Below are positions 1-32,700 of a stretch of 64,000 nucleotides of DNA, in pieces (position 1 is the first letter of the stretch; the number at the start of each line of letters is the position of its first letter). Made by a program: the position numbers and the translations under genes. The notes under the pieces were generated by a model that saw only the letters and a list, made by a program, of their open reading frames with translations, was not told the DNA's origin and did no database searches. Origin of the DNA: Nematostella vectensis (taxonomy: Eukaryota > Cnidaria > Anthozoa > Actiniaria > Edwardsiidae). The stretch is taken from positions 18,188,953-18,252,952 of the forward strand of contig NC_064036.1 in the NCBI RefSeq assembly GCF_932526225.1, in the 5' to 3' direction.

Positions 1-30
1 GTCTTATTGATAAAGTTTGACTGGGGAATA

Positions 31-423
31 TCAGGGGCTCATAAGTAGGGGCAATAAACTTCCCCACATTCTGGTATTATATAGGTGTCACGGCGTTTCC
101 TAGGATATCAGGTTTTTTAAGAGGCACGGATGAGCCAATCAGATTCGACCTTTGTGTTAATGTTTTGGCTTAGCTCAACTGCACGCGCACTCTCAGACAA
201 AATTTATATGTTCTCTCTTCGGTACTTTGACTTTCGTTGCTGTCTTCTTTAATATGAATCCAACCCTACCTACACTTTGAATTCTAGTTTGCAATTCAAA
301 ACTAAAACCAACGTATGACGGATAAAAAATATTTTTCCTAACTGCAATTTGCGCCTGAATTCTCACGTCACTCGCGTCTAAAAATAGCCCGATCCTAGGA
401 AACGCCTACTTATGAGCCCCTGA
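31..423. mobile_element. Short inverted-repeat DNA element (MITE) with 5-bp target duplication
   Basis: The right end (392-423) is the exact reverse complement of the left end, but the left terminal repeat is split. Bases 31-49 match 405-423, and bases 92-106 match 392-406, with about 43 extra bases (50-91) inserted between the two halves. The rejoined terminal repeat is about 32 bp and begins TCAGGGGCTC. The 5-mer GAATA lies just outside both ends (26-30 and 424-428), as expected for a target-site duplication. There is no coding capacity, so it is non-autonomous. Superfamily not assigned. Confidence 0.75.
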
Positions 424-525
424 GAATATATAATATCGGGAATCTCGGGAAGTGTCTGCTAGGTTGAGGTTGTCCTCTTGATGGAGGTACGTTAAAAAGA
501 AATTCCACTATATCTGCGTTCTTAG

Positions 526-1765
526 ATGATTTTGAGGTGCGCCTGCAGATATGGGATACCGCTGGTCAAGAGCGGTTCCGCTGTCTCATCCACAGCTACA
601 TCCGGGACTCCGAGGCGGCGCTGATCGTGTTTGACATCACTAACTACACGTCATTCGAGAGCGTGGGGGACTGGGTCAAGATGGTGCGCGACGAGAGGGG
701 TGAAAAAGCGGTCATTATCATAGTTGGGAATAAAATGGACGAGAGCGACAGGAGAAAAGTGAGTTACATGCAGGAGTCGGTACATCGAACCACAAGCCAC
801 AGTTGTCACACATGGGAAATACTATACTCCTAATGGACATTGAAATCTCCACCCTTTCTCTCCTTTTCAGGAGAGTTGCAGCAAGTCAATTTGAGACCTT
901 GTGTGAGTGTGAGGTGTGTTGGATGGTATTTATAATGGTGTGTTGGGTGGTGTTTGTGGTGGTGTGTGAGGTGTGTTGGGCGGTATGGTGCTTGGGGTGT
1001 GGGTTGCTGTAAGGTGTGGTATTTGTGGTGGGGTGTGAGGTTGTGGCGTTTGATGCTGTAAGGTGTGGTGTTTGTGGTGGGGTGTGAGGTTGTGGCGTTT
1101 GATGCTGTAAGACGTGGTATTTGTGGTGGGGTGTGAGGTTGTGGCGTTTGATGCTGTAAGGTGTGGTGTTTGTGGTGGTGTGAGGTGGTGGCGTTTGATG
1201 CTGTAAGGTGGTGGTGTGTGTGAGGTGGTGTACAAGAGGTGGTTATGTGCAAGTTGTTGTGTAACGAAGAAGTAATGTGGTTGAGGTCGTGTGTATTGGC
1301 TGGTGTTTAGCCTGTGTTGTGTTGGTTTTTGGGGTGATATATATGGTGGTGTTTATTGAGATGTAGGGGGGGGGGGGGGGGCTTAGGGGATGTCAACGTA
1401 CAACATAAATTCACTCGTTAATTTGCAAATATCGTTATAGGTAAATAAGTGATTTATTGTCAAACGAAAATACTCCCCAAGGAAGTGTCGCCAATCCTCA
1501 TCATCTTTCTGCCTCGCCTCAGGTTAGCTATGACGTAGCGGAGAAGTCAGCGGAGCGCCTGGGTCTGAGTTACGTGGAGACGAGCGCTAAGTCAGGCTAC
1601 AACGTCAAACTGCTGTTCACCAAACTCTCCAAGGACTTGTACTTATATCACTTCACGCGTTATCTCAAGATGAAAGAGGAGAGGCGACACGAGGGAGAGC
1701 AAATCATATTCTACCGCAAAGACCTCGGGAAAAGAACACCCGAACGCGCGAGATGCACTTGCTAG
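526..1765 (+). CDS. Rab6-like small GTPase, 3' two exons (5' part outside window)
   Basis: Two exons are visible. Exon 526-758 follows a TTAG acceptor and ends at GTGAGT; exon 1523-1765 follows CTCAG. They join in phase 0 at Lys-Val. The first encodes the switch II motif WDTAGQERF, the SYIRDS stretch typical of Rab6, and the guanine-specificity motif NKMD. The second encodes ETSAKSGYNV and a basic tail ending RCTC, a Cys-x-Cys end suited to geranylgeranylation. Rab6 proteins act in Golgi and retrograde vesicle traffic; that role is inferred from family. The P-loop exon is absent and must lie upstream of base 1. The tail (KMKEERRHEGEQ onward) is longer than in standard Rab6, and SLIPSY is changed to CLIHSY, so this is probably a divergent paralogue. 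The intron holds a TG-rich minisatellite. Confidence 0.85.
1005..1250. repeat. 49-bp TG-rich minisatellite, about 5 copies, in the Rab intron
   Basis: The start GCTGTAAGGTGTGG recurs at 1005, 1054, 1103, 1152 and 1200, giving a 49-bp period (48 for the last). The unit is G/T rich on the + strand and contains GTGGCGTTTGATGCTG. The flanking 900-1004 region is degenerate sequence of similar composition. Reading frames through it are repeat artefacts. Confidence 0.9.
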
Positions 1766-1896
1766 TCACGTGATAGACATGCAAGCCCAGCAGACCACAA
1801 TAATAACAAATAATGAGCAAAAAAGCATAATTAATTATAAAATGAGAATCCATTTAAAATTTTGTTGTAGAACAGTTGCCTTATGGGTGTATCGCT

Positions 1897-2195
1897 GCGC
1901 GTTACATATAGCTTATGCGCGTTACGCATAGCCTATGTGCGTTACATATAGCCTATGTGCGTTACGCATAGCTCAAGTGCGTTACGCATAGCTTATGTGC
2001 GTTACATATAGCCATGTGCGTTACAAATAGCCTATGTGCGTTACGCATAGCTTATGTGCGTTACGTATAGCTTATAAACGTTACATATAGCTTACGTGCG
2101 TTACGCATAGCTTATGTGCGTAACATATAGCTTACATATGTGTTACGTATAGTCTATGTGCGTTACATAAAGCTTTTTTGCGTTACTTATGGCTG
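1897..2195. repeat. 20-bp minisatellite (GCGTTACATATAGCTTATGT-like), about 15 copies
   Basis: Repeats of a roughly 20-bp unit alternate between GTTACATATAGC and GTTACGCATAGC cores joined by TTATGTGC or CTATGTGC. The array lies just past the stop codon of the Rab-like gene, so it may fall in its 3' UTR or flank. Confidence 0.9.
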
Positions 2196-2682
2196 AAGCA
2201 AATCAGAACAATTTCAGTCAGAGATGAAAGAGGGTCGACTCAAAAATATCCAAAACCCATTTATAAAACAAAAATACATGAACACACCGCACAGCTCTCT
2301 TTAAATTTACCATTTCCCTCTACTTGCCTGCTTTAGAGATGTGTCCTCATAGCGGAGTGCTCCATGTGGGAGAAACAGTAATAAAGTAGATCGGCTATTG
2401 ATACCCGCTATACTACTACTGATAAAAAAGACAAAATATCCCCCGGAATTCATCGCTTTTCTCGTATTTGGGCTATAAAACCCCGAGCCTGCGTCACATA
2501 ACTTGCTCAACAAAAATACAATCAACCCTTAACAAATAAAAACCTCCGTATCCGCTAACGAACAAGAGTTAAATGATGATGTTTGAGTATCGAGTTCATA
2601 GAAATAATGTTGAAAACCGCTGACTTAGCTCTACTTGAAATACATTGACATATTTGCGTTCCCCGTGAAGCACTAGTAAGTT
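2196..2682. other. Intergenic stretch between the Rab-like gene and the SLC35E2 3' end
   Basis: Two convergent genes end on either side. A 72-codon minus-strand frame (2307-2525) has no recognisable motif. No RNA gene or repeat was seen. Confidence 0.5.
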
Positions 2683-2688
2683 TTTATT
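2683..2688 (-). terminator. Candidate polyadenylation signal of SLC35E2
   Basis: TTTATT on the + strand reads AATAAA on the minus strand. It lies about 26 nt beyond the SLC35E2 stop codon (2714-2716). This would give a very short 3' UTR; a more distal site cannot be excluded. Confidence 0.45.
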
Positions 2689-2713
2689 TCCCGCATGGAG
2701 TTGGCCCCAGTCC

Positions 2714-24787
<22,074 letters not shown>

Positions 24788-25620
24788 TGGATTATCGCAC
24801 AATTATTTGGAAATTCTAAAAGAACTTGAATTCTAATGAGATCCTATTATAAAAAAAATTGTTTGTAAATTTTTATAACTGTAATAAATCGTAATCTTGC
24901 AGTCCAATTTCCCAATCATGTTTTTATGAAACCCAAAGAGAAGAGATAAGAACAGTGCAGACTTTTTTTCCTCAGTAAATTACCAAGATAATGATCTGCA
25001 AAATAAAAAGCATAAATGACCCCGATTAATAACATGCGCGCACGACATATCAGCACGTTGTTTACAAAAATCGTATTTACGTTTATAGCATCACATCAAT
25101 AATATTTGAGATCAACTCTCTTTTCGCAAAATGCAGAAACAATCAAACTTACTGTACACGCCACGTAAACTCATTGAATGAAAAAACTCAATCTGTTCTC
25201 AGGTCGCGTAGAACAATTCCTGTACCGGTGCCACCGGCTAGACGTAAAGAACTCAAACGATTATTTAAAGTGTAACATTTCTGTAAAAGGATCTTACATC
25301 GGGGGTTAATAAATAGTCCCCTGACAGACCAAAGTCTTAAACCACTTATAACTGAATAAAAGCGTTGTAAACATGAATGATTGCCGTATGTAGCTTTGAA
25401 GTTTGGAATCAATGGTCGATAACTCTTCGTAATTGTTCGAAAGTCCTTCGAAGCGTCGAAGTTGGTAAGAGGTCTGTGTCGATACAACTTCGGAAACCCT
25501 TTGAAAAAGTACTAAAATGGTCGTTACGTCATTACTTCAAGTCTATTTATAAGCCTTGCTTCCCAGCCAATCAAAACCTTTGCTAGTTTCGGGAGAAGTT
25601 GCACCACAGAGGAAAACAAC
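24788..25620. promoter_or_regulatory. Head-to-head promoter region of SLC35E2 (-) and the RBR ligase (+)
   Basis: About 830 bp separate the SLC35E2 start codon (24787) from the first ATG of the RBR transcript (25621), so both promoters must lie here or in leader introns. A CRE-like half site TACGTCA lies at 25525-25531, and a TATA-like TTTATAAG occurs near 25547. Assignment as a shared promoter is inference from gene order. Confidence 0.5.
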
Positions 25621-25722
25621 ATGGCGGACAAGCCGTATAAAATAAAAGGTTTTTCAATCAAGGATAATGCAGTTGTGAAGTACCAGCTTTGGAGCAGAAG
25701 AAGACCAAGAGACGACGGATAA
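25621..25722 (+). CDS. Upstream ORF of the RBR ligase transcript (33 codons)
   Basis: The ATG at 25621 is in a good context (AACATGGCGG) and opens a 33-codon frame, MADKPYKIKGF through RRRPRDDG. It stops at 25720-25722, only 7 nt before the main ATG at 25730 and in a different frame. It would act as a translated leader requiring reinitiation. Alternatively, transcription starts inside it and ATGGCGG is a YY1-type promoter motif. Confidence 0.5.
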   Translation: MADKPYKIKGFSIKDNAVVKYQLWSRRRPRDDG

Positions 25723-25729
25723 GACAAAG

Positions 25730-28700
25730 ATGGTGCTCCGTGAAGGCAAGTACGGTCATTCTACGGGGAAAACTCTGCGCTCGAAATTTGCTAGAGGTAG
25801 CAAGTATCATGGTGGCATAGAACTACTTCGCGTAAAACCCCTTAGAAAAATCCAGAATTCCTCCAATAATGTTGTATTTTCACTGAACAAGAAGAAGAGA
25901 TGGCTCATCCCCGAAGATATCAAGCAATCGGGAGCCCTTCGTGACGATTATGGGGTAGAATGCTTGCAAAACATGAGTAACGTTATCCTCGTGGAGAGAC
26001 AAGCTCATGACTCTGTGTCAGAGACAAGTTCTAAGAAACTCAAGACCAAGCAAGGTTATTGCACCTTAGTGTTTGAAGGCGAAGTTATCCGAGAAAAAAC
26101 GCCAAAGCTTAGATATGCACAAGCAAAAATACTCTTACAAGACATGGAAGTCATCATCGAAGTCGACGAAAATGCTAAATCCGTTGAGATTCTACGTCCC
26201 TTTAACAAAGGTTCTTGGCCTCATAATTTGAAATACAACGCAAAGGAAAAACCTATTCCAAAGAAAAGTTTGCACAGAGGCAAGAATAAAAGGATCTCAT
26301 ATTTAGACACAGCCGATTACTATGACTATGAGGATTACCAAGAAGAGGCCAATGAGGAAGAGAATGGCGATAAGGAATTCTCTAGTAGATATCCAAGCTT
26401 GCAGCTTAGTGATTTTCTTATCACATCAGAACCTATAAAAGGACACGTCAAGAGAGAAAGCCCCTTAAAATCCCATGGTCAGAATGAAATCTCTACAGAT
26501 ACTCATGACAGAAAACAGCATTGTGTCAATTTATGTCAAGAAAATGAGATAAAGAAACATAAGGAGCTAAGAAGAATGGGAAGTGAAATGATTGAGTTTC
26601 TTTCAAAATCTAACCCACGCAAAGCTTCAGTTTTATACAAACATGAACCTCACAGAATCCAAAGGTTTGCTGAGCATGGAGAAAGAGGAAAGAAAGTTCA
26701 TCGCCAATTCACAGATGATAAAGTTCAAGAAGAGCATTTTAAAGTATGTGTCAGCTTTAAAGAAAGTGAGCTACATGCCAAACAGCTTTTAAAAAACTGG
26801 GGTAATATGTATCATGAGAGTGGTTCTCTTCCCAGAAAGTTTACCATTGATATCTCAAGCCTGGTGGCTGGCTGTTCATATGATGATGTTGCCCCTTTTG
26901 TTTGGTTGCTTTTTGAAGAAGCTGACACATGCGAAGGGAAGCAGACAGTGTTAATACGCTCTTTGGTGGTGTGTGATGGTCTAGAGAGGTTTTCCATAGC
27001 TCTCTGTCAGTCAATAAAAAAAGAACTCATTCTCAAGCTTCACAAGTTATCAAACTCTCAAGATAACATAACTGTGACAGACATCATCTTCACAGCTGTA
27101 AATTTCTGGCAGATTAGTTTTGAAAAATATGGTACTCAGATCACTACTTATTATAAAAATCCATCAAATCTGATGATTGAACAAGTGTTTGGATGGAAGT
27201 GCATTAGCTTTTCTCATCGCCTGGCAAAACTAGAAGTGAGAAAAGCAATGACAAAATGTGGATCTCAGCTGCCTTCAAGCAAACCAAATGGCATGCTGAG
27301 GGATGAGGTCAAATTTTGTGGGATTTGCTGTCTGAAATTTGAACATGAAGGTAAATAATCAGTTGTTTAATGCACCATGTTTTCCAGTATCATATCCTGT
27401 AAGTCACTATATACAATATAAAAGACCACCTAAGAATTTTTACCCATGGAGCATATTTTACTTCTAAGAGACATTTCGAGTTTGAAGGTGAAGGTATTTC
27501 ATACTTTACTATATATTGAAAAAAATTGACTAGCACATACTAGAATGTCTGGTCACTTAAACTCTGCATTGATTTGCGAGAGAGGCCTTGTCCATTTTTT
27601 CTAGGGCAAGGGACAGGTCCTCTTGCTTTGTAGTGTGAGCTTTTCGCATATATACCATGTTACCTAGCTGCATAGTGCTATACAGCTTATTTTATTGGGT
27701 ACAAAAAAACGCACCGAACAAGTTGTATTTTACCACACACACAAAAAAACATTTGTCAAAAAGTATATTATTGACACATCCATGAGAAGTTATGTAAAAC
27801 TATCGACTGTTATTTTAATGATCCCTTAGCACCTCCTCTAAAGGCCTTAATAAAACAAGAATTTGACATTGAATGTATGTACATTCTATTCAGATTTCTC
27901 AACCGGTCTGCTCCTGTGCAGTCATAAGTTCTGTAACTCCTGCTGGCATCAGTACCTCACTGTCCAGATCAGAAGTGGCCACTCACCTTTAAAGTGCCCT
28001 GGACATATGTGCGACGCCATCATTGATGACACCACTGTGATGTCTCTGGTTCCTGAGCTTCTTGAGCAATTCATCAGGAACAAGGTCAACATGAAGCTTT
28101 GCTCAGGCCAACAGTGGCAGCAGTGTGAAAAATGTGCTTTTTATGTAAAGCTTGTTCTTCCTACTTGCATTGCCAATTCAACAGAAGTTCCTGTGCATGT
28201 TGTTTGCCGATGTGGAAACACCTGGTGTTCACGCTGTAAGGATGAGCCACACTGGCCCGCGTCTTGCAGTCAGGCTGAAAGGTTTTGGCTGAAATACGCT
28301 GACCAATTGTCTGAATATCAGAGGAAGGACTTGTTTTACTCTGTCTATATTAAGCGCTGCCCACACTGTCGCTATCCCATTGAGAAAAATGGGGGTTGTC
28401 CACACATGTATTGTATATTATGTAAGGCTACCTTCTGCTGGCACTGCCTCACATTGTTTAGTAAGCATAGTGCGAATGGGTGTAGTATAAAAAAGGAGGA
28501 AAAAATCCTACTACAAAGCACTGGGCTGTATAAATCAGCAAAGGACGTAGCCATTTCTAGTAGAACTGCTAGGGCTCCTGGATTTATGAAAAAGTTTCTA
28601 AGGAAAGGTGTGCACTTTTCCAAGGACCACTTTTCACCACTTTTGATGAGTTATTTGATTGGTCAAACTCCCAGTGCTGGTTTTAGGAAGGATCTTGACA

Positions 28701-28966
28701 TACCTGAAGTCAAGCAAGCGATTTTCGCAACCCACCATTTTGTTTTCCAGGCTCATATTGTTTTGGAAGGTGCTGCTATAAAGCTTGCCAGTGAACCCTG
28801 TGGTAGGAGGATTCACAGTTACTTTTCTAGATTGCTAAGAGCTGTTGATGCGATTGAAAATACAGGGTTTGATCATTCCCAAACTCCAACCCAACTCCAA
28901 AATCAGGTCAGGAAGAATATATTTTTGATTAAAAAATGTCTTGGATGCATCTCTAGCTTTTTCTAA
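25730..28966 (+). CDS. RBR-type (RING1-IBR-RING2) E3 ubiquitin ligase, 2 exons
   Basis: Exon 1 is 25730-27350 and exon 2 is 27894-28966, joined in phase 1 across GTAAAT...TTCAG; 897 residues. The first 500 or so residues are novel to me: a basic start, an acidic YYDYEDYQEEANEEE patch near 200, then a folded-looking region. RING1 starts at Cys530 (CGIC, then CSHKFCNSCW and CPGHMC) and is split by the intron. The IBR has CEKC and VCRCGNTWCSRC. RING2 has KRCPHC (about 696-699) and NGGCPHMYC, whose first Cys (about 709) matches the catalytic thioester Cys of parkin/ariadne ligases. The C-terminal 150 residues are helical-looking and may correspond to an Ariadne-like domain; I cannot name an orthologue. 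Both RINGs appear intact, so activity is likely. Confidence 0.9.
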
Positions 28967-29702
28967 ATATTTTATTTGTCAAATCAGTCCAATTATTGAG
29001 TAGTTTAACATGCATCGATTTCCTCAGCTTTCCAACAAACCTTCATTTGTTTTTACAAGTATTGCAAATTTTAGAATTTAAAAAAAGCTGCTACTGTTGT
29101 AATTATTGTATATGTTATTTTTTTGTGTCGAAATAAAACTGGTCTATTCATATTATACCTTTGAAATGTTGTCTATCTCCCCTTAATCTTGACTACATTA
29201 AAGTAAAAGTGCTCCCTTTTCCATTTAGTTAAGTTACCTTTGGTTTTTTTCGATTTTCTTTTCCTCAAATACTCACTTTCCACGGCCCTCCCCTGTCAAT
29301 TTTTTCACTAGGATGCCCACAGGTAGCCCAGGCTCACAGCGAGTGTAGAAGTTCTATTACACTGAGGTTGTTGAAAAAATGTATATTATTATATTCTGAT
29401 TTCAAAATAAATTTTCCAAAATTCCCCCACCCTACCCCTCCAAAGTAAATTCTTGATTGTCGTTATATAGCACAGGTTATATAACTGGAAAAATTCTTAA
29501 AATATAGACCATAAGCTTTAATTTAATACCAGTTTACGATGTATTTTCTTGATCTCAGCTCGTGCTCATGGACTAAAGTTTGACGAATGTAACCTCGTGC
29601 TGCTCAATCCCGCGGGCTTCCTGTGCGAGGCCTGGCTTTCTAACAAAAAATTCGCCGGTAAATTAAAGAGATTTTCCCTTCCCTTCCTTTTCCTACAAAA
29701 TC
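28967..29702. other. Intergenic region with RBR ligase poly(A) signal
   Basis: AATAAA at 29132-29137 lies about 165 nt past the RBR stop codon and is the likely polyadenylation signal. The remainder up to the ACAA2 start should include the ACAA2 promoter and leader. No other gene seen. Confidence 0.55.
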
Positions 29703-32700
29703 ATGGCCCTTTCAAGACCTGTGTACATCGTAGCAGCCAAGAGAACGGCGTTTGGAGCATTCGGAGGCCGCTTGAAGGATTTTACTGCTACTGTTTTGGG
29801 CGAGCACGCGTCAGTTGCCGCGATGGAGTCGGGTAAAGTCGACCCTGCTACCGTTGATTCAGTCATATTTGGCAATGTTTTACAGGTAACGATGGAGACC
29901 TTACTTGATCGATCAGATATGACTTATATTGGTTAATCAAACTGTTCTATACAGCTAAAAAAATCCTTGAGATAACGAAATGATTAATGTATGTAAAAGC
30001 CAACTAAACTCTTATTTTTTTAACGCCAAATAAACAAAATAAGTATGTACGATCACAGTATTGTACTTAAGTTTGAATATATATATTTTTTATTAGATAT
30101 GGCACTATCGTATACTAGAGGCCGTTTGGCTTTAGTTGTTGAATTATCATTATAAAAACACATTAAAATTTATAGCCTTTGAACGGGTCATATTGATTGA
30201 CATAAGTTGATCTGTAGTTCTTGTGCATAATTTAAAAGCATTTTACCTAAAAAGTCCATAATGATGTTTGTTTTTACTCTCCCCCAGTGTGCAAATGATG
30301 CAGCTTATGTTGCTCGTCATATTGGGATCAAGTCCAAAGTCCCTGTGACCACGCCCGCCCTCACAGTCAACAGGCTATGTGGGTCAGGTTTCCAATCTAT
30401 AATCTCTGGAGCTCAGGTATGCAGTCAGCTTTAGTATTTATTGTTTAAGCCATGGCTAAATGAAATGTAAGGCAGCACAACTTTTGCTTCTTGTGGCCAA
30501 TTAAGTACTCTTCCATGCAGCCATTCTTTGTGTAGGTCACTCAACCCTCACAAGCATTTCATACGGCCACCAAGCTGTGTGGACTAGACTCTTTTTTTTT
30601 TTACTTGTATTGACGTGCTGCAATTTGCAACTCATTTGTTAACTGGTTTTTTGGAGTTTGCAGCAAGATTTTATATGTGAGTTTGCTCAGGGGCGTAGCC
30701 AGGGGGGGTGGTGGCCTAGGGGGCCCGGCCCCCCCACTTTTAGCAGCCAAAAATACACTAAATGTATGAGACATTATCTAAAAAAAAAAACAGGAGAAAA
30801 TGCCTTGAAAGTCGCTTTTGGGCCCCCTCCTGTTAAAAATTCTGGCTACGCCGCTGCCGCTTGAAAGTACTAGTGTCCACTTTGAAAACAAACATTCACC
30901 ACCTTTTTACACTCCAGGTTCTGTTATCTCAGTACAAAAAAAAAAAACAGCAAACCCATCACAGCTAATGTTTTAAAACAGTCAATTTTCATCCAAACTT
31001 TCATTTGGGTTTTGGTAAGGTTAAAAGCAACAGCACCATTCCACTCTTGAACTTGCAACAACATGGATTTTGTTTCAGGGCTTCAGTTCCTCTGATTTTC
31101 CATCCTGTGCACAGGGTGAACTGTGAGAGGTAGATAGAAAAATTTGTAGAGGATAAGATAAGAAAAAAGAAAAACAGCCAGAACTTGAGAATTAGAAATG
31201 CTTTTCTCCAAACCAATAAGAACTATAGTTAGCTTATAATAACAGTTCCCCCTCCCACCCTATACTTTTGAATTTTCCCAGAAGTTGACAGGTATCTACA
31301 GTAGTAACAAACAATTACTGTTTCTAAATTGGAATTATTGCATATAAAGTTATAATTGTTCCATTGTAGGAAATTATTCTTGGTGAAAGTGATATATGCT
31401 TGGTTGGTGGCACAGAGAATATGAGCCAGGCCCCTTATGCAGTGAGAAATGCCAGGTTTGGGACAAAATTAGGTCTAGATTTAAAGGTGAGACAAAAAAA
31501 AATTAAAAGTGTGTACCACGGCCAGTTCACCCACTTCTGATGAGAATACCTACATCCGATTGTGAAAATAAAAGTCTCACTAAAAGCATTTGAAAAAAAA
31601 AAACAAATCACTTAATTTTCTATTCATTTTTTATTTACTTATTTTGTGTGTAGAGAATAAGGAAAAACAGGTTTACTTAACAAATTTCTCATAGTTTTCT
31701 GTGGTATGTACTCTTATACACCACAATATTCCTCACCTCATGATCAAAATGTTGTAGAGTCACGAGGCGCATAGCGCCACAGAAAACTACGGAAAATTTG
31801 TTTTCTACAACACAAACAACAGTAAAAAACAGTATTATACAAAATCAAAACAGCGCACGCTCGTTAAAAATGGCATGTTTTCTAGTGCATGCGCATGCAA
31901 CTGGTGTTTGCAACGTGCACAGATAAACGAAAATTGAAAACTTCAGCTTCAAAACCCTGCAGTCTTCATTATTTTTAGTGTCCTTTTGTTAGGATGGAAA
32001 ATACAGTTACTGCAAAAGATTGAGAACCAAATTTCTCTTGAATTTGAATCAAGGTTTTTCGTCTCTTTCACTTAGTGATAACCTGCAAGGATTGTGTGAA
32101 GGACGAATCCCGTGGAATGTCCTCTGATTTACCTTAGCTAACAACCAATCAGAAAGCGAGATTACGCGCAAGTGTTGTAGAAATAAAAGTATGTGCCTAA
32201 CTTATTCTTGATTTAAAATGTTTCATCTTTAATTATATTGACCCACAGATGGAAGACACGCTATGGCAAGGGCTGACAGATATGCTGCCAGGTTTGCCTA
32301 TGGGAATAACGGCAGAGAACCTTGCAGAGAAGTACAACATCACCAGGGAGGAGTGTGACCAGTTTGCTTTACTGTCACAGCAGCGCTGGGCCGCAGGTAA
32401 TCAGCAGAATACCTATTACTCAAACTAAGCTAAAATTCCTTCTCAGATAGCTTGAGCCCCATCTTCTAAAGGGTTTCTGCCTAGGGCCAAAGGATTAAAC
32501 ATTAATTTTTATTATTCATAACTCATGCCTTATTAAATAGCAGTCAAGATAGCATTATGCTCCACAAACATTACAAGCTGTCTAGATTCTGGAAAAAGTT
32601 GGCCAACATTCCTTTCACTTTCATGAATAGTTGTTGGCCCTTCTAACTTTGGACTGGAGTTTTAGCAGGAATGTTTGGGAGCTAAAATTCACAAATTTAC

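Noticed and set aside
830..1252. His/Thr-rich minus-strand frames of 101-140 codons
   Set aside because: Translation of the TG-rich minisatellite in the Rab intron.
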